Shown here: piece after piece, positions 35,976-44,970 of the stretch
Layout: the number at the start of each line of letters is the position of its first letter
How positions within the stretch are numbered: position 1 is the stretch's first letter
Source: Streptomyces monashensis
GTDB lineage: Bacteria > Actinomycetota > Actinomycetes > Streptomycetales > Streptomycetaceae
DNA length: 64,000 nucleotides
Reading direction: 5' to 3'
Assembly: GCF_001866665.1 (NCBI RefSeq)
Contig: NZ_MLYO01000063.1
Location: forward strand, 124,001-188,000
The notes under the pieces: model-generated
Database searches by the model: none
What the model was told of the DNA's origin: nothing
What the model saw: the letters and a program-made list of their open reading frames with translations, nothing else
Program-made: the position numbers and the translations under genes

Positions 35976-37475
35976 TCAGCCGCCGACGTGCGCGGCGATC
36001 GCCGCCCGTGTCCGCTCGGGGTCGGCGCCGTCCGCGGCCCAGGCCGCGTAGCCGTCGGGCCGCACCAGCACGGTCGTACGGCGGTCGCTCGCCCAGTGGG
36101 CCACGGTGAGCCGGCCGGTGCGGCCGGGGTCCGCCGCACAGGGCTCCGGGGCGATCAGGACGAACCGGCCGCCGCGCAGGGCCTCGTAGAGCCGGCCGCC
36201 GCCGGCCAGGGCGACGTCCGGGACCCGGGTGCCGGTGAGGCGGTGGGCGCCGCGGGGCGCGGGGTAGCGGTAGCCGATGCCGGTGACCTGGGCGGCGAGG
36301 GCACGCCGGGCGGGGCCCACGGCGTTCAGGAACAGGGTGGACACGGAGCGCGCCGCGAGCGTCCAGGGGCGCTTGGCCATCGCCAGGCGGATGATCCCGC
36401 CGCTGCTGCGCAGCACCGCCCTGCCGACCGGGTGCCGTTCGGCCTGGTAGGTGTCGAGCAGCGCGGGGTCCGCGTGCCCGGCGACGACCGCGGCCAGCTT
36501 CCAGCTCAGGTTGGCCGCGTCCTGGAGCCCGGTGTTCATGCCCTGGCCGCCGGCCGGGGTGTGCACGTGCGCGGCGTCGCCGGCCAGGAAGACCCGGCCC
36601 ACCCGGTAGGCCGGCGCCTGCCGTTCGTCGCTGTGGAAGCGGGACATCCAGCGGGCGTCGTGCATCCCGAAGTCCCGGCCGAGGGCGAGCCGGGTGATCT
36701 CCTTGACCTCGGCCAGGTCGACGGGCTCGTGGTCGGGCAGGTCGCGGCCGCGGCGCCAGCCGATCACCCGGTAGTAGCCGTCGCCGAACGGCGCGAGGAA
36801 GGCGAAGGCGTCGCCGGCGGCGTGCACCGTGAGCAGGGCCGGCGGCTCCTCGGCGAGCCGGACGTCCGCGAGGACGACGGACCGGAGCACCGACCTGCCC
36901 GGGAACGGCAGCCCGACCGCCTGCCGCACGGCACTGCGCATCCCGTCCGCGCCGACCACGTACCCGGCGCGGAGCGTCTGCGTACGCCCCTCGGGTCCGC
37001 GGACCTCGACGGTGACGCCGTCCGCGTCCTGCGCGAGCCCGGTCACCTCGGTGTCGTACCGGAACGCCGCCCCCGCCTCGACGGCCCGCTCCGCCAGGGC
37101 CTTCTCGATCTCGTACTGCGGGAGGACGAGGACGTGTCGGAAGCGGGAGGGGAGGGAGCCGAGGTCGAGGTCGAGCCGGCCGAAGGCGAGGAGGTGGTCG
37201 AGAGGCCGGCCGATGGCCTCCAGGTCGTCGGCGAGGCTCCGCGAATGAGGTGCGCGCGATGCGCGTCCGTCGAGGGTGGTGGTGGGCGACGGGCGGGCGT
37301 CGAGCTGTTCGAGGGTGCGGGCATGCAGGACGAAGGCGCGGGAGAGGTTGCTGATCTCGTGGGGGCGCTTTTCGAGGACGGTGACCGGGACGCCGGCGGC
37401 GGCGAGATCACCGGCGAGCAGCAGGCCGGTGGGGCCGGAGCCGACGATGGCGACGTGTCCGGTGGTGCCGTTCAT
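35976..37475 (-). CDS. FAD-dependent aromatic monooxygenase
   Basis: The product has 499 residues. The Rossmann motif is at residues 11-18 (VGSGPTGL). The DG motif is seen as VGADGMRSAVRQAVG, and GDAAHVHTPAGGQGMNTGLQ is the GD motif of group A flavoprotein hydroxylases such as PgaE/RdmE or pentachlorophenol monooxygenase. A C-terminal thioredoxin-like domain completes it. It may hydroxylate a phenolic or polyketide, including antibiotics. AGGAGG precedes ATG 37475; the longer frame runs through the TetR operator array and is rejected. Confidence 0.88.
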   Translation of the reverse strand: MNGTTGHVAIVGSGPTGLLLAGDLAAAGVPVTVLEKRPHEISNLSRAFVLHARTLEQLDARPSPTTTLDGRASRAPHSRSLADDLEAIGRPLDHLLAFGRLDLDLGSLPSRFRHVLVLPQYEIEKALAERAVEAGAAFRYDTEVTGLAQDADGVTVEVRGPEGRTQTLRAGYVVGADGMRSAVRQAVGLPFPGRSVLRSVVLADVRLAEEPPALLTVHAAGDAFAFLAPFGDGYYRVIGWRRGRDLPDHEPVDLAEVKEITRLALGRDFGMHDARWMSRFHSDERQAPAYRVGRVFLAGDAAHVHTPAGGQGMNTGLQDAANLSWKLAAVVAGHADPALLDTYQAERHPVGRAVLRSSGGIIRLAMAKRPWTLAARSVSTLFLNAVGPARRALAAQVTGIGYRYPAPRGAHRLTGTRVPDVALAGGGRLYEALRGGRFVLIAPEPCAADPGRTGRLTVAHWASDRRTTVLVRPDGYAAWAADGADPERTRAAIAAHVGG

Positions 37476-37501
37476 GGTGGCCTCCTGGGGGTGACAACAC
37501 C

Positions 37502-37597
37502 TGTTGGCCAACATCTGTGGGCCAACGCTTGTAGGCAACGATAGGACCGCGCCGCCGGGCGCGTCAACGCTTGTTGGCCTACGGCTGTTGGCATACG
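37502..37597. promoter_or_regulatory. Five-copy operator array in 14-bp register between monooxygenase and TetR genes
   Basis: Copies with consensus TGTTGGCCAACG start at 37502, 37516, 37530, 37572 and 37586. The first, TGTTGGCCAACA, is a perfect 12-bp palindrome. Starts differ by 14, 14, 42 (three units) and 14 bp, so all lie in one register. Copies at 37530 and 37586 carry small changes in the centre. They fill the divergent promoter and probably bind the TetR protein encoded beside them. Confidence 0.75.
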
Positions 37598-37606
37598 CTC
37601 GTCGGT

Positions 37607-38212
37607 ATGAACGGCAGCGCACAGAAGAACCAGGACGCGGCTCAGGTCACGGGCGGCCCGGCGCGGCGCTCCGACGCCACGCGGTCGGCCATCCTCGACG
37701 CCGCCCGCGAACGGTTCGCCACCGACGGCTACGAGCGGGCCACCATCCGGGCCATCGCCAAGGACGCGCGGATCGACCCGTCGATGGTGATGCGCTACTT
37801 CGGCAGCAAGGAGGGGCTGTTCGCGGCGGCCGTCACGCTGAACCTGCGGCTGCCCGACCTCGATCAGGTGCCGCGGGACGAGGTGGGCCGGACGCTGGTC
37901 GGCCACTTCCTCGACCTGTGGGAGCAGAACGAGGAGCTGACGGCGGTCCTCAGGGTCGGCGCCACCAATCAGGCCGGCGCCGAACGGATGCAGACGATCT
38001 TCCGGGAACAGCTGCTGCCGGTGGCCCGCCAGGCGTGCCCCGACCCCGAGCAGTTCCCGGCGCGGGCCGCGCTGTGCGCCGCGCAGTTGCTCGGGCTGGC
38101 CTTCACCCGCTACGTCCTGCGCCTGCCGCCGGCCGTCGAGCTGACCCGCGCGGAGCTGCTGGCGTGGCTCGGACCGACCGTGCAGCGGTATCTGACGGCT
38201 CCGAACCCCTGA
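37607..38212 (+). CDS. TetR family transcriptional regulator
   Basis: The product has 201 residues from ATG 37607. The DNA-binding helix-turn-helix is in residues 23-65 (TIRAIAKDARIDPSMVMRYF). The C-terminal ligand domain is all-helical. It diverges from the FAD monooxygenase and shares the operator array, so it very likely represses that gene and itself until an aromatic ligand binds. The start upstream at 37571 would run through the operators. Confidence 0.88.
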   Translation: MNGSAQKNQDAAQVTGGPARRSDATRSAILDAARERFATDGYERATIRAIAKDARIDPSMVMRYFGSKEGLFAAAVTLNLRLPDLDQVPRDEVGRTLVGHFLDLWEQNEELTAVLRVGATNQAGAERMQTIFREQLLPVARQACPDPEQFPARAALCAAQLLGLAFTRYVLRLPPAVELTRAELLAWLGPTVQRYLTAPNP

Positions 38213-38233
38213 GCGGAGCCCGGCGGGCCGCGA

Positions 38234-39193
38234 TCAGGCGTGGGCCGGGGTCTGCGCGCAGGCGAGGCACGGCTCGGCGGCCGCCTCCGGCCGACACCCC
38301 GAGGGCACCGACTCCGGTCGGGCGTCCGCGGCGGCAGCGGTGTCCGCGGCGTCCAGGCGCGACATGGCCTCCTCGTCCGGCGTGCCGGGGGCTGCCTGGT
38401 AGACCACCATCCGCTGACCGCCCGTCCGGGCCAGTCGCATGACCTCGTAGGTCAGCGTCATCGGGCCGGCCTTCGGGTGCTGGAAGGTCTTCTGCCCGCC
38501 GCCGCGCTCGCAGACATCGTACCGTTCCCAGAGCCGCGCGAACTCGGGTGACTTCAGCACCAGTTCGCCGACGAGCGCGGTCAGCTCGGGATCGTCCGGG
38601 TCGGCCCCCGCGACCGCCCGCAGGTGCGCCACCGACAGGGCGACGTTCTCCTCCCACGGGTCGTAGAGCGTCCGGCCGACCGGGTGGAGGAAGAGATAGC
38701 GAGTCAGGTTGCGCTGGTCCTCCGGCCAGTCCCAGAGCCCGGGCAGCAGCCGCCGGCCCGGCGGGTTCGCGGCCAGTACGCGGTTGTGGCGGCTCACCAC
38801 GTAGGCCGGCAGCGGGCGCACCGACTCCAGCATGCGCAGTACCGACTCGCGGACGGTGTGGTCCGAGCAGGCGGGCAGCTCCGAGACCCGGCCCGCGGCG
38901 AGCTCGGCGAGCTCGTGCAGGCGCTCGTAACCATCGCCGCGCAGCCGCAGAGCACGGCCGAGGGCGTCCACGACGGCGGGGGAAGGGTTGGCCTCCCGGC
39001 CGCGCTCCAGGCGGATGTAGTAGTCGACGCTCACCCCGGCCAGCGCGGCCAGCTCCTCCCGGCGCAGTCCGGGGGTGCGGCGCACGCCCGCGCCGGCCGG
39101 GAGGCCGACCTCCTCCGGGCGCACCTGCGCCCTGCGGGCCTTCAGATATCTGCCCAGCTCGGTGCCCCGGGTGTCCGCTGATGCTGCTGCCAT
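38234..39193 (-). CDS. XRE-type regulator with MmyB-like ligand domain
   Basis: The product has 319 residues. The helix-turn-helix reads GLRREELAALAGVSVDYYIR then LERGRE; the C-terminal PAS-like MmyB domain (FLHPVGRTLYDPWEENVALS) follows. These regulators are widespread in Streptomyces and frequently sit next to an efflux or oxidoreductase gene. Here it is divergent from an MFS exporter, its probable target. The last 30 residues are Ala/Pro-rich. Confidence 0.88.
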   Translation of the reverse strand: MAAASADTRGTELGRYLKARRAQVRPEEVGLPAGAGVRRTPGLRREELAALAGVSVDYYIRLERGREANPSPAVVDALGRALRLRGDGYERLHELAELAAGRVSELPACSDHTVRESVLRMLESVRPLPAYVVSRHNRVLAANPPGRRLLPGLWDWPEDQRNLTRYLFLHPVGRTLYDPWEENVALSVAHLRAVAGADPDDPELTALVGELVLKSPEFARLWERYDVCERGGGQKTFQHPKAGPMTLTYEVMRLARTGGQRMVVYQAAPGTPDEEAMSRLDAADTAAAADARPESVPSGCRPEAAAEPCLACAQTPAHA

Positions 39194-39439
39194 CCGGCCA
39201 TTGTCGCAGGCGGGCCGGGAACGTGGGGGGCCCTGTCAGGGCCTGGAACGCCGCACCCCCGGCACAGCGCGGTCTGCCGGACGGCCGTGCGCGGAGCCAC
39301 AGTTGTTCCTGGAGCGGGCGGCCCGGCCGCCGGGGCCCAGGGGGTGCACGACACCGGTCCGCGGCCCCGGCAGGCTGCCGCCGCCCGCCCCTTCACCGCT
39401 GACGAGTCGTCAATCAGGCCTGCGCCAAAGGGAGTCACC

Positions 39440-40957
39440 GTGCCCATCACCCCGCCCCGGTCCACCGCCGCCACCGCCGCTCACAGGCCCGCCCCCGAGG
39501 CACCGGCCCCCGCTCCGGCGTCATCGGCGCTCACGGTCCGGCGACGACAGCCGGACCGGGCCCGGCCGGCCGCGCCGGCCGACCGGCCCGCGCCACCCAC
39601 CGACGGAACCATCTCGCCCCCGAGGAGCGGTCTCGCGCTGGTCGCGTCGCTGCTCGGGTTCACCGTGATCACCATCGACGTCTCGGCCGTGAACATCGCC
39701 CTGCCCGCGATCCGGAGCTCCTTCAGCGGCGGGATGACCGGGCTGCAGTGGGTGGTGGACGCGTACACCCTGATGTTCGCGGCCCTGATGCTCTCCGCCG
39801 GCGCCCTCGCCGACCGCACCGGCGCCCGCCGCGCCTACGCCTGGGGCGTCGCCCTGTTCACCCTCGCCTCCCTCGGCTGCGCGCTCGCGCCCGGCATCGG
39901 CACGCTCGTCGGCGCACGCGTGGCGCAGGGGGCCGCCGCCGCGGTCGTGATGCCGGCCTCGCTGGCGCTGATCCGGCAGGCGTACGACGACGTCCGGGCG
40001 CGCGCCCGAGCCATCGCGCTGTGGACGGTCGGCGGCTCGGTGGCGATGGCCGCGGGCCCGGTGCTCGGCGGACTGCTCACCGACTCGGCCGGCTGGCGGG
40101 CGGTCTTCCTGCTCAACCTCCCGGTGGGCGCGGTGATCCTGGGCCTGCTGGTCCGGGTGCCGCGCTCCCCGCGCCGGCCCGCCGCGCTGGACGGCGTCGG
40201 GCAGCTCACCGCCGTACTGGCCCTGGCCGGGCTGGCCTTCGCGGTGATCGAGGGCGGCCACCAGGGCTGGACCAGCGGCCCCGTCCTGGCCGCCGCCGCG
40301 CTCGCCGTCGCCTCCGGTTGCGCCTTCTACGCGGCGGAGACCCGCCACCGCCAGCCGATGGTCCCCCTGGGCATGCTGAGGAACCGCCAGGTGGCCGTCC
40401 CGCTCGCGGTCGGTTTCGCCGTCAACGCCGCCTTCTACGGCGGGATCTTCCTGCTCGGGCTGTACTACCAGCAGCTGCGCGGGATGTCGGGAACGGCGGC
40501 CGGGCTGATGTTCGTCCCGATGTCGGCGGTGGTGACGGCGACCAACCTGGTCTCGCCGCGCATGGCGGAGCGGATCGGACGGCGTCCGGTGATCGTCGCC
40601 GGTCAGCTGATCTTCGCGGGGGCGATGCTGGCCATGCTGCCGCTGGCCGCGCACACCCCGGTGTGGCTGGTCCTGGTCCTGCTGCTGCCGCTGAGCATCG
40701 GCGGGGCGCTCGCGGTGCCCGCGCTGACCGCGCTGCTGATGGACGCGGTGCCCCGGGAGCGCGCGGGGACCGCGTCGGGGCTGCTCAACTCCTTCCGCCA
40801 GACCGGCGGCGCGCTCGCCGTCGCCCTCTTCGGCAGCCTGCTCTCGGGCCCCGGCGGCGACTTCTCCCTCCCCGGGATGCGCCTCGGCCTCCTCGCCGTC
40901 GCCGCGCTCCTCGTCCTCACCGCCGCCCTCTCCCGTCTCCTGCTGCGGCGTGGCTGA
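39440..40957 (+). CDS. MFS transporter, DHA2 (EmrB/QacA) drug-exporter type
   Basis: The product has 505 residues with fourteen predicted helices, preceded by an unusually long 60-residue cytoplasmic tail rich in Pro, Ala and Arg. Helix 1 (TVITIDVSAVNIALPAI) has the D-x-x-x-V-N-x-A-L-P motif of DHA2 proteins, followed by LQWVVDAYTLMFAALMLSAG. It likely exports a drug or secondary metabolite. The start is GTG 39440 with GGGAG 5 nt upstream. It diverges from the MmyB-type regulator. Confidence 0.88.
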   Translation: MPITPPRSTAATAAHRPAPEAPAPAPASSALTVRRRQPDRARPAAPADRPAPPTDGTISPPRSGLALVASLLGFTVITIDVSAVNIALPAIRSSFSGGMTGLQWVVDAYTLMFAALMLSAGALADRTGARRAYAWGVALFTLASLGCALAPGIGTLVGARVAQGAAAAVVMPASLALIRQAYDDVRARARAIALWTVGGSVAMAAGPVLGGLLTDSAGWRAVFLLNLPVGAVILGLLVRVPRSPRRPAALDGVGQLTAVLALAGLAFAVIEGGHQGWTSGPVLAAAALAVASGCAFYAAETRHRQPMVPLGMLRNRQVAVPLAVGFAVNAAFYGGIFLLGLYYQQLRGMSGTAAGLMFVPMSAVVTATNLVSPRMAERIGRRPVIVAGQLIFAGAMLAMLPLAAHTPVWLVLVLLLPLSIGGALAVPALTALLMDAVPRERAGTASGLLNSFRQTGGALAVALFGSLLSGPGGDFSLPGMRLGLLAVAALLVLTAALSRLLLRRG

Positions 40958-41066
40958 GCCCGGTCAGGAGCGCGAAAACGCCGAGGGCGCCGCCCCCACC
41001 CAGATACGGCGATGCGCGCGTACCGGCGGGAAGGCGGGCGCCCCCGGCGGAGGAACCGGTGTGCGG

Positions 41067-41348
41067 TCAGGCCTTGGCGTCGGCCCCGGACTTCACGGCG
41101 GCCTTGGAGGAGGGCTTGACGGTCCGGATCTTGGACTTGTCGAGCGCCATCACCAGACCGGCGATGACGGCGAACAGGGCCAGCGGGATCAGCACGTAGA
41201 GGCCCAGCGTCTGGACGACGCTCAGGCCATGGCCGGGGTCGTCACCGTCGTCGCGGGTCAGCGCGAGCGCGGGGGACGACATGAGCAGCATCATCAGCGT
41301 CGTACCGGAGGCCAGGGCGCCGGCGCGCAGGGCGTTCTTCTTGTCCAC
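41067..41348 (-). CDS. Small membrane protein of unknown function
   Basis: The product has 93 residues. A cleavable or uncleaved N-terminal hydrophobic segment (residues 12-30, ending SSPALA) is followed by an acidic loop (TRDDGDDPGHG). One transmembrane helix comes next (LGLYVLIPLALFAVIAGLVM), with a basic cytoplasmic C-terminus. No family is recognised. It is 58 bp downstream of malQ on the same strand. Confidence 0.7.
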   Translation of the reverse strand: MDKKNALRAGALASGTTLMMLLMSSPALALTRDDGDDPGHGLSVVQTLGLYVLIPLALFAVIAGLVMALDKSKIRTVKPSSKAAVKSGADAKA

Positions 41349-41406
41349 GTTCTCAAGTTAGCGAATCACCCTCACAGGCGCGCGTCCGGGGTCCCGTACA
41401 CGCTGT

Positions 41407-43506
41407 TCACTCGCCCCTGACCTGGGTGAATACATCGAGTAACGCCCGCAGTCGGGGCGCGGCCGTCAGTTCCTCCAGCGGGAGGGGGCGGCCGTCGCGG
41501 TCCGCGATCGGCAGCCGCCAGTTCGGGTACTGGTCCCAGGTGCCCGGCAGGTTCTGGGGACGGCGGTCGCCGATGCCGTCCGGGAGCCAGACGCCGATCA
41601 GCCGGGCCGGGGTGCGCAGCAGGAAGCGGTGGACGGCGCGGATCTCCTCCTCCTCGTCGGAGCCGGGCGGTCCGGCGGCCGGCCGGTCCATGAGGCCCAG
41701 GCTGCCGAGCAGGGCCAGCCACTCGGCGGTGTCGGCGTCGGCCTCGGCGCGCTCCTCGGCCGCCGGGCGGGTGAGGAGGCCGAGGCGGTCGCGCAGGCCG
41801 ACGTGGTCGCCGGTGAGCCGGGCGGCGGTGGGCGGCAGGTCGTGGGTGGTGGCGGTGGCCAGGCAGTCGGCGCGCCAGCGCTCGGGCGGCAGCGGGCGGC
41901 CGTCGCCCTCCCAGTCCCGTTCGAACCACAGGACCGAGGTGCCGAGCACCCCGCGCCGCTGGAGCGCCTCGCGCACGCCCGGCTCGACGGTGCCCAGGTC
42001 CTCGCCGATGACGACCGCCCCGGCGCGGTGCGCCTCCAGGGCGAGGATCGCGAGCATGGCGTCGGCGTCGTAGCGGACGTACGTGCCCTCGGTCGGGGCG
42101 CGTCCGCTCGGCACCCACCACAGCCGGAACAGGCCCATGACGTGGTCGATGCGCAGGGCTCCGGCGTAGCGGAAGAGGGCGCGCAGCAGCTCGCGGTACG
42201 GGGCGTGGCCGCAGGCCGCGAGCCGGTCGGGGCGCCAGGGCGGCAGGCCCCAGTCCTGGCCGCGGGCGTTGAAGGCGTCGGGCGGGGCGCCGACCGACAT
42301 GCCGGCGGCGAACACGTCCTGCTGGGCCCAGGCGTCGGCGCCCTGCGGATGCACGCCGACGGCGAGGTCGTGCACGATCCCGACGGACATCCCGGCCTGC
42401 GCCGCGACCCGCTGGGCGGCGCGCAGCTGGCCGTCGGTGAGCCAGGCGAGGCGGGTGTGGAACTCGACGCGGCCGGCGAGGTCGGCGCGGGCCCGTGCGG
42501 TGGCGGCCGAGCGGGGGTCGCGCAGTTCCTCGGGCCAGCCGTGCCAGTCGGCGCCGTGGGTCTCGGCGAGGGCGTACCAGGTGGCGTGGTCGGTGAGGGC
42601 CCGGCCGTGGGCGGCGCGGAAGGCGTCGTACGCCGCCTGCCGCCCCGGTCCGAGCGGTACGGCGAGGACGATCTCCAGGGCCTCGCGCTTCAGCTCCCAC
42701 ACGGCGTCCCGGTCGATGAGCTCGCCCTTGTCGAGGACGGCGGCGCGCAGCCGGGCCGCCCGCTCCCGCAGCGCGCCGAGCCGTTCCCGCCCCTCCGCCT
42801 CCTCGACGTACGCGTACTCGGGGACGTCCTCGATCCGCAGATGGACCGGGTCCGGGAAGCGGCGGGAGGACGGGCGGTACGGCGAGGGATCGGTCGGGGC
42901 GCCGGGTACGGCCGAGTGCAACGGGTTGACCTGCACGAATCCGGCGCCGGTCGTACGCCCGGCCCAGCCGGCCAGCTCGGCGAGGTCACCGAGGTCGCCC
43001 ATGCCCCAGGAGCGGCGCGAGAGCAGCGAGTACAGCTGGACGAGCAGCCCGTGGGAGCGGCCCGCCGGGGCGGGCAGCCGGTCGGGGGCGACGACGAGAT
43101 GTGCGCGGCCGGTCCGCCCGTCGGGCGCGACGGCGCTCAACTGGTGGACCCCGAGCGGCAGTTCCCCGCCCCCGTCCCACTCGCGGTCCGCCGCCGCGCC
43201 CTCGGTGGTGACGGTCAGCCGGGTGCCGGAGGGCAGGGCGGCGAGGGCCGCGGGCCGCCGCGGATCACCGGCCCAGCGCACGACGGTCGGCGGCAGCAGT
43301 CGCTCGCGCAGCTCGCGTTCCCGGGCGGCGAGCGCGGTGCGGACGGCGTCGGGGCCGGCCGCGTCGACACCGAGGGCGGCCAGGGCGGCGGCCACGGCGG
43401 CGGCGGGCACGGCGACCGTACGGTCCGGGGCGGGGCGGTAGGAGGTGGCGACCCCGTGCAGCTCGGCGAGCCGGGCCAGGTCCGCGTCCGCGAGCGCCGC
43501 GGTCAC
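41407..43506 (-). CDS. malQ: 4-alpha-glucanotransferase (amylomaltase, GH77)
   Basis: The product has 699 residues. The GH77 catalytic segments are visible: RIDHVMGLFRLWW with the nucleophile Asp, VIGEDLGTVEP with the acid/base Glu, and TTHDLPPTAARL with the stabilising Asp. The extended N-terminal domain of actinobacterial and plant DPE2-like MalQ is present. It moves glucan segments between maltodextrins and feeds glycogen/maltose metabolism. Its GTG start abuts the TAG of the preceding 50-codon ORF, so translation is coupled. Confidence 0.93.
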   Translation of the reverse strand: MTAALADADLARLAELHGVATSYRPAPDRTVAVPAAAVAAALAALGVDAAGPDAVRTALAARERELRERLLPPTVVRWAGDPRRPAALAALPSGTRLTVTTEGAAADREWDGGGELPLGVHQLSAVAPDGRTGRAHLVVAPDRLPAPAGRSHGLLVQLYSLLSRRSWGMGDLGDLAELAGWAGRTTGAGFVQVNPLHSAVPGAPTDPSPYRPSSRRFPDPVHLRIEDVPEYAYVEEAEGRERLGALRERAARLRAAVLDKGELIDRDAVWELKREALEIVLAVPLGPGRQAAYDAFRAAHGRALTDHATWYALAETHGADWHGWPEELRDPRSAATARARADLAGRVEFHTRLAWLTDGQLRAAQRVAAQAGMSVGIVHDLAVGVHPQGADAWAQQDVFAAGMSVGAPPDAFNARGQDWGLPPWRPDRLAACGHAPYRELLRALFRYAGALRIDHVMGLFRLWWVPSGRAPTEGTYVRYDADAMLAILALEAHRAGAVVIGEDLGTVEPGVREALQRRGVLGTSVLWFERDWEGDGRPLPPERWRADCLATATTHDLPPTAARLTGDHVGLRDRLGLLTRPAAEERAEADADTAEWLALLGSLGLMDRPAAGPPGSDEEEEIRAVHRFLLRTPARLIGVWLPDGIGDRRPQNLPGTWDQYPNWRLPIADRDGRPLPLEELTAAPRLRALLDVFTQVRGE

Positions 43507-43659
43507 CTACACCCCCGCGGCGAAGGCGTCGGACTCACTGGTCAGCGGGGCGGTCTCGGCGAGCGGCGGCTCACTGGTCAGGGGTTCGGCGTCGGGCAGG
43601 GGCGGCTCGCTGGTCAGCGGGGCCTGGGTACAGGCGCTCTCCGCGCAGAAGACGGACAC
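43507..43659 (-). CDS. Fifty-residue repeat peptide coupled to malQ
   Basis: GTG 43659 is preceded by AAAGGAGG at 5 nt spacing, one of the best ribosome binding sites in the window. The product begins MSVFCAESACTQ. It has three copies of PLTSE at residues 14-18, 26-30 and 38-42, a period of 12, then ends SDAFAAGV. Two Cys lie at positions 5 and 10. The TAG is directly followed by the malQ GTG. It shows no transmembrane segment or known domain. It may be a translated leader or a modified-peptide precursor; no maturation enzyme is adjacent. Confidence 0.6.
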   Translation of the reverse strand: MSVFCAESACTQAPLTSEPPLPDAEPLTSEPPLAETAPLTSESDAFAAGV

Positions 43660-43768
43660 GGGGGCCTCCTTTCGGGTACGGCGACCTTGTGGGTTACCGC
43701 AGCCCCTACCCCGTGAGCGCGACGGCAGACGTACGGCATGGAACAACATGCCATTCGTCACATTCGAC

Positions 43769-43942
43769 TCAGCGCAACGACGCGGTGAACTCCGTCCAGG
43801 TCTGCGGCGCGAGGCGGAGTACGGGGCCGTCGGGGGTCTTGGAGTCGCGGACGGCGACGGTCGCGGGGACGTTGCGGGCGACTTCGACGCAGTTCCCTCC
43901 GGTGTTGCTGTAGCTGGACTTCACGAAGTGGAATTCGGGCAC
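43769..43942 (-). CDS. DUF397 domain-containing protein
   Basis: This 57-residue protein begins MPEFHFVKSSYSNTGGNCVE and continues with VAVRDSKTPDGPVLRLAPQT-W, the complete DUF397 pattern. It uses a GTG start 3 bp after the stop of the XRE/DUF5753 gene. DUF397 proteins partner such XRE regulators throughout Streptomyces, in some cases as antitoxin or regulator pairs with an RsbW-like ATPase nearby, as here. Confidence 0.9.
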   Translation of the reverse strand: MPEFHFVKSSYSNTGGNCVEVARNVPATVAVRDSKTPDGPVLRLAPQTWTEFTASLR

Positions 43943-43945
43943 GGC

Positions 43946-44830
43946 TCAGGTCTCCTGGCAGATGCTGTTGATCAGTTGGGCGGAGTCGTGCTGGGCGAGG
44001 CTGAGCCGGGCCGTACGGTCGAAGAAGGCGCCGTGTTCCGCGCTCTCGCCCTCGTTCTCCACCCACACAGTAGACATGACGGTGTCTGCGTGAACCACGT
44101 CCAGAGCCTCGCTCTCGGCAAACGAGATGATGGTGAACGGCCCTGTGATGCAAGGGTGTCCACCCGCACGGAACGGCAGCACCTGAAGTCGGACGTTCGG
44201 AAGCTTGGCCACCTTCAGCAGATGCTCCAGCTGCGCGCGCATGATGTCGGGGCCACCGATCAACTGCCGGAGTGCCGCTTCCCAGACAACCGCGTACACC
44301 TCAAGCGGATGCTCTCCGTGCAGTCGCTCCTGGCGGCGCATGCGGATCTCGACCAGGCGCTCGATCTCGTCGGGGTCCTCCCACACCCCTGCGCCTTCAC
44401 TCACCGCAAGCGCACGCGCGTACTCGGCGGTCTGGAACAGGCCGGGAATCAGCGAGAGTTCCCAGGCCCGCACCCGGCTGGCGACGTCCTCAAGCGCGAT
44501 GTACTCGGAGAAGGTGCCCGGGTGGGGCGAGTCCTGCCACCAACCCTTCGCCTTACGGCGTTCACGGTCCAGGCGGGCCAGGTTCAGCAGTCGCGTGTGG
44601 GCCTTGGGGTCGTCCAAGCCGTAGAACTCGCACAGAGCGCGGATGTCGACGTCACGCATGGGCACCAGCCCCCGCTCCATCTTCACGATCTTCGAGTTGG
44701 TGGCGTCGAGGACATCGGCGGCTTGTTGCTGGGTCCTTCCCGCGGCGTCGCGCAGGCGCAACAGCTCTCCACCAAGCCTGCGGCCCAGGACAGTTGACGC
44801 TCGGCTACCCATTGGTGCGGATCGGTTCAC
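43946..44830 (-). CDS. XRE family regulator with DUF5753 domain
   Basis: The product has 294 residues. A helix-turn-helix lies in residues 15-65 (LRLRDAAGRTQQQAADVLDA then TNSKIVKMERG). The DUF5753 domain from residue 100 begins WELSLIPGLFQTAEYARAL. Start is GTG 44830 or ATG 44812; neither has a strong ribosome binding site. It forms a transcript with the DUF397 gene and is divergent from the ATPase at 44971, a combination known in Streptomyces conservon-like and BldB-type systems. Confidence 0.88.
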   Translation of the reverse strand: MNRSAPMGSRASTVLGRRLGGELLRLRDAAGRTQQQAADVLDATNSKIVKMERGLVPMRDVDIRALCEFYGLDDPKAHTRLLNLARLDRERRKAKGWWQDSPHPGTFSEYIALEDVASRVRAWELSLIPGLFQTAEYARALAVSEGAGVWEDPDEIERLVEIRMRRQERLHGEHPLEVYAVVWEAALRQLIGGPDIMRAQLEHLLKVAKLPNVRLQVLPFRAGGHPCITGPFTIISFAESEALDVVHADTVMSTVWVENEGESAEHGAFFDRTARLSLAQHDSAQLINSICQET

Positions 44831-44970
44831 GGGATCAGTCTCGCGCCTTCACGGCTTCCACGTCACACGTCTGAGCCAATTGTCTTCAAGCCGCTTGCAC
44901 TCAAGAAAACATCCCCAATACGTTCGGCACTCAACCGCTCACACATCGGAGTCGCTCGGAGGCACGCCCC

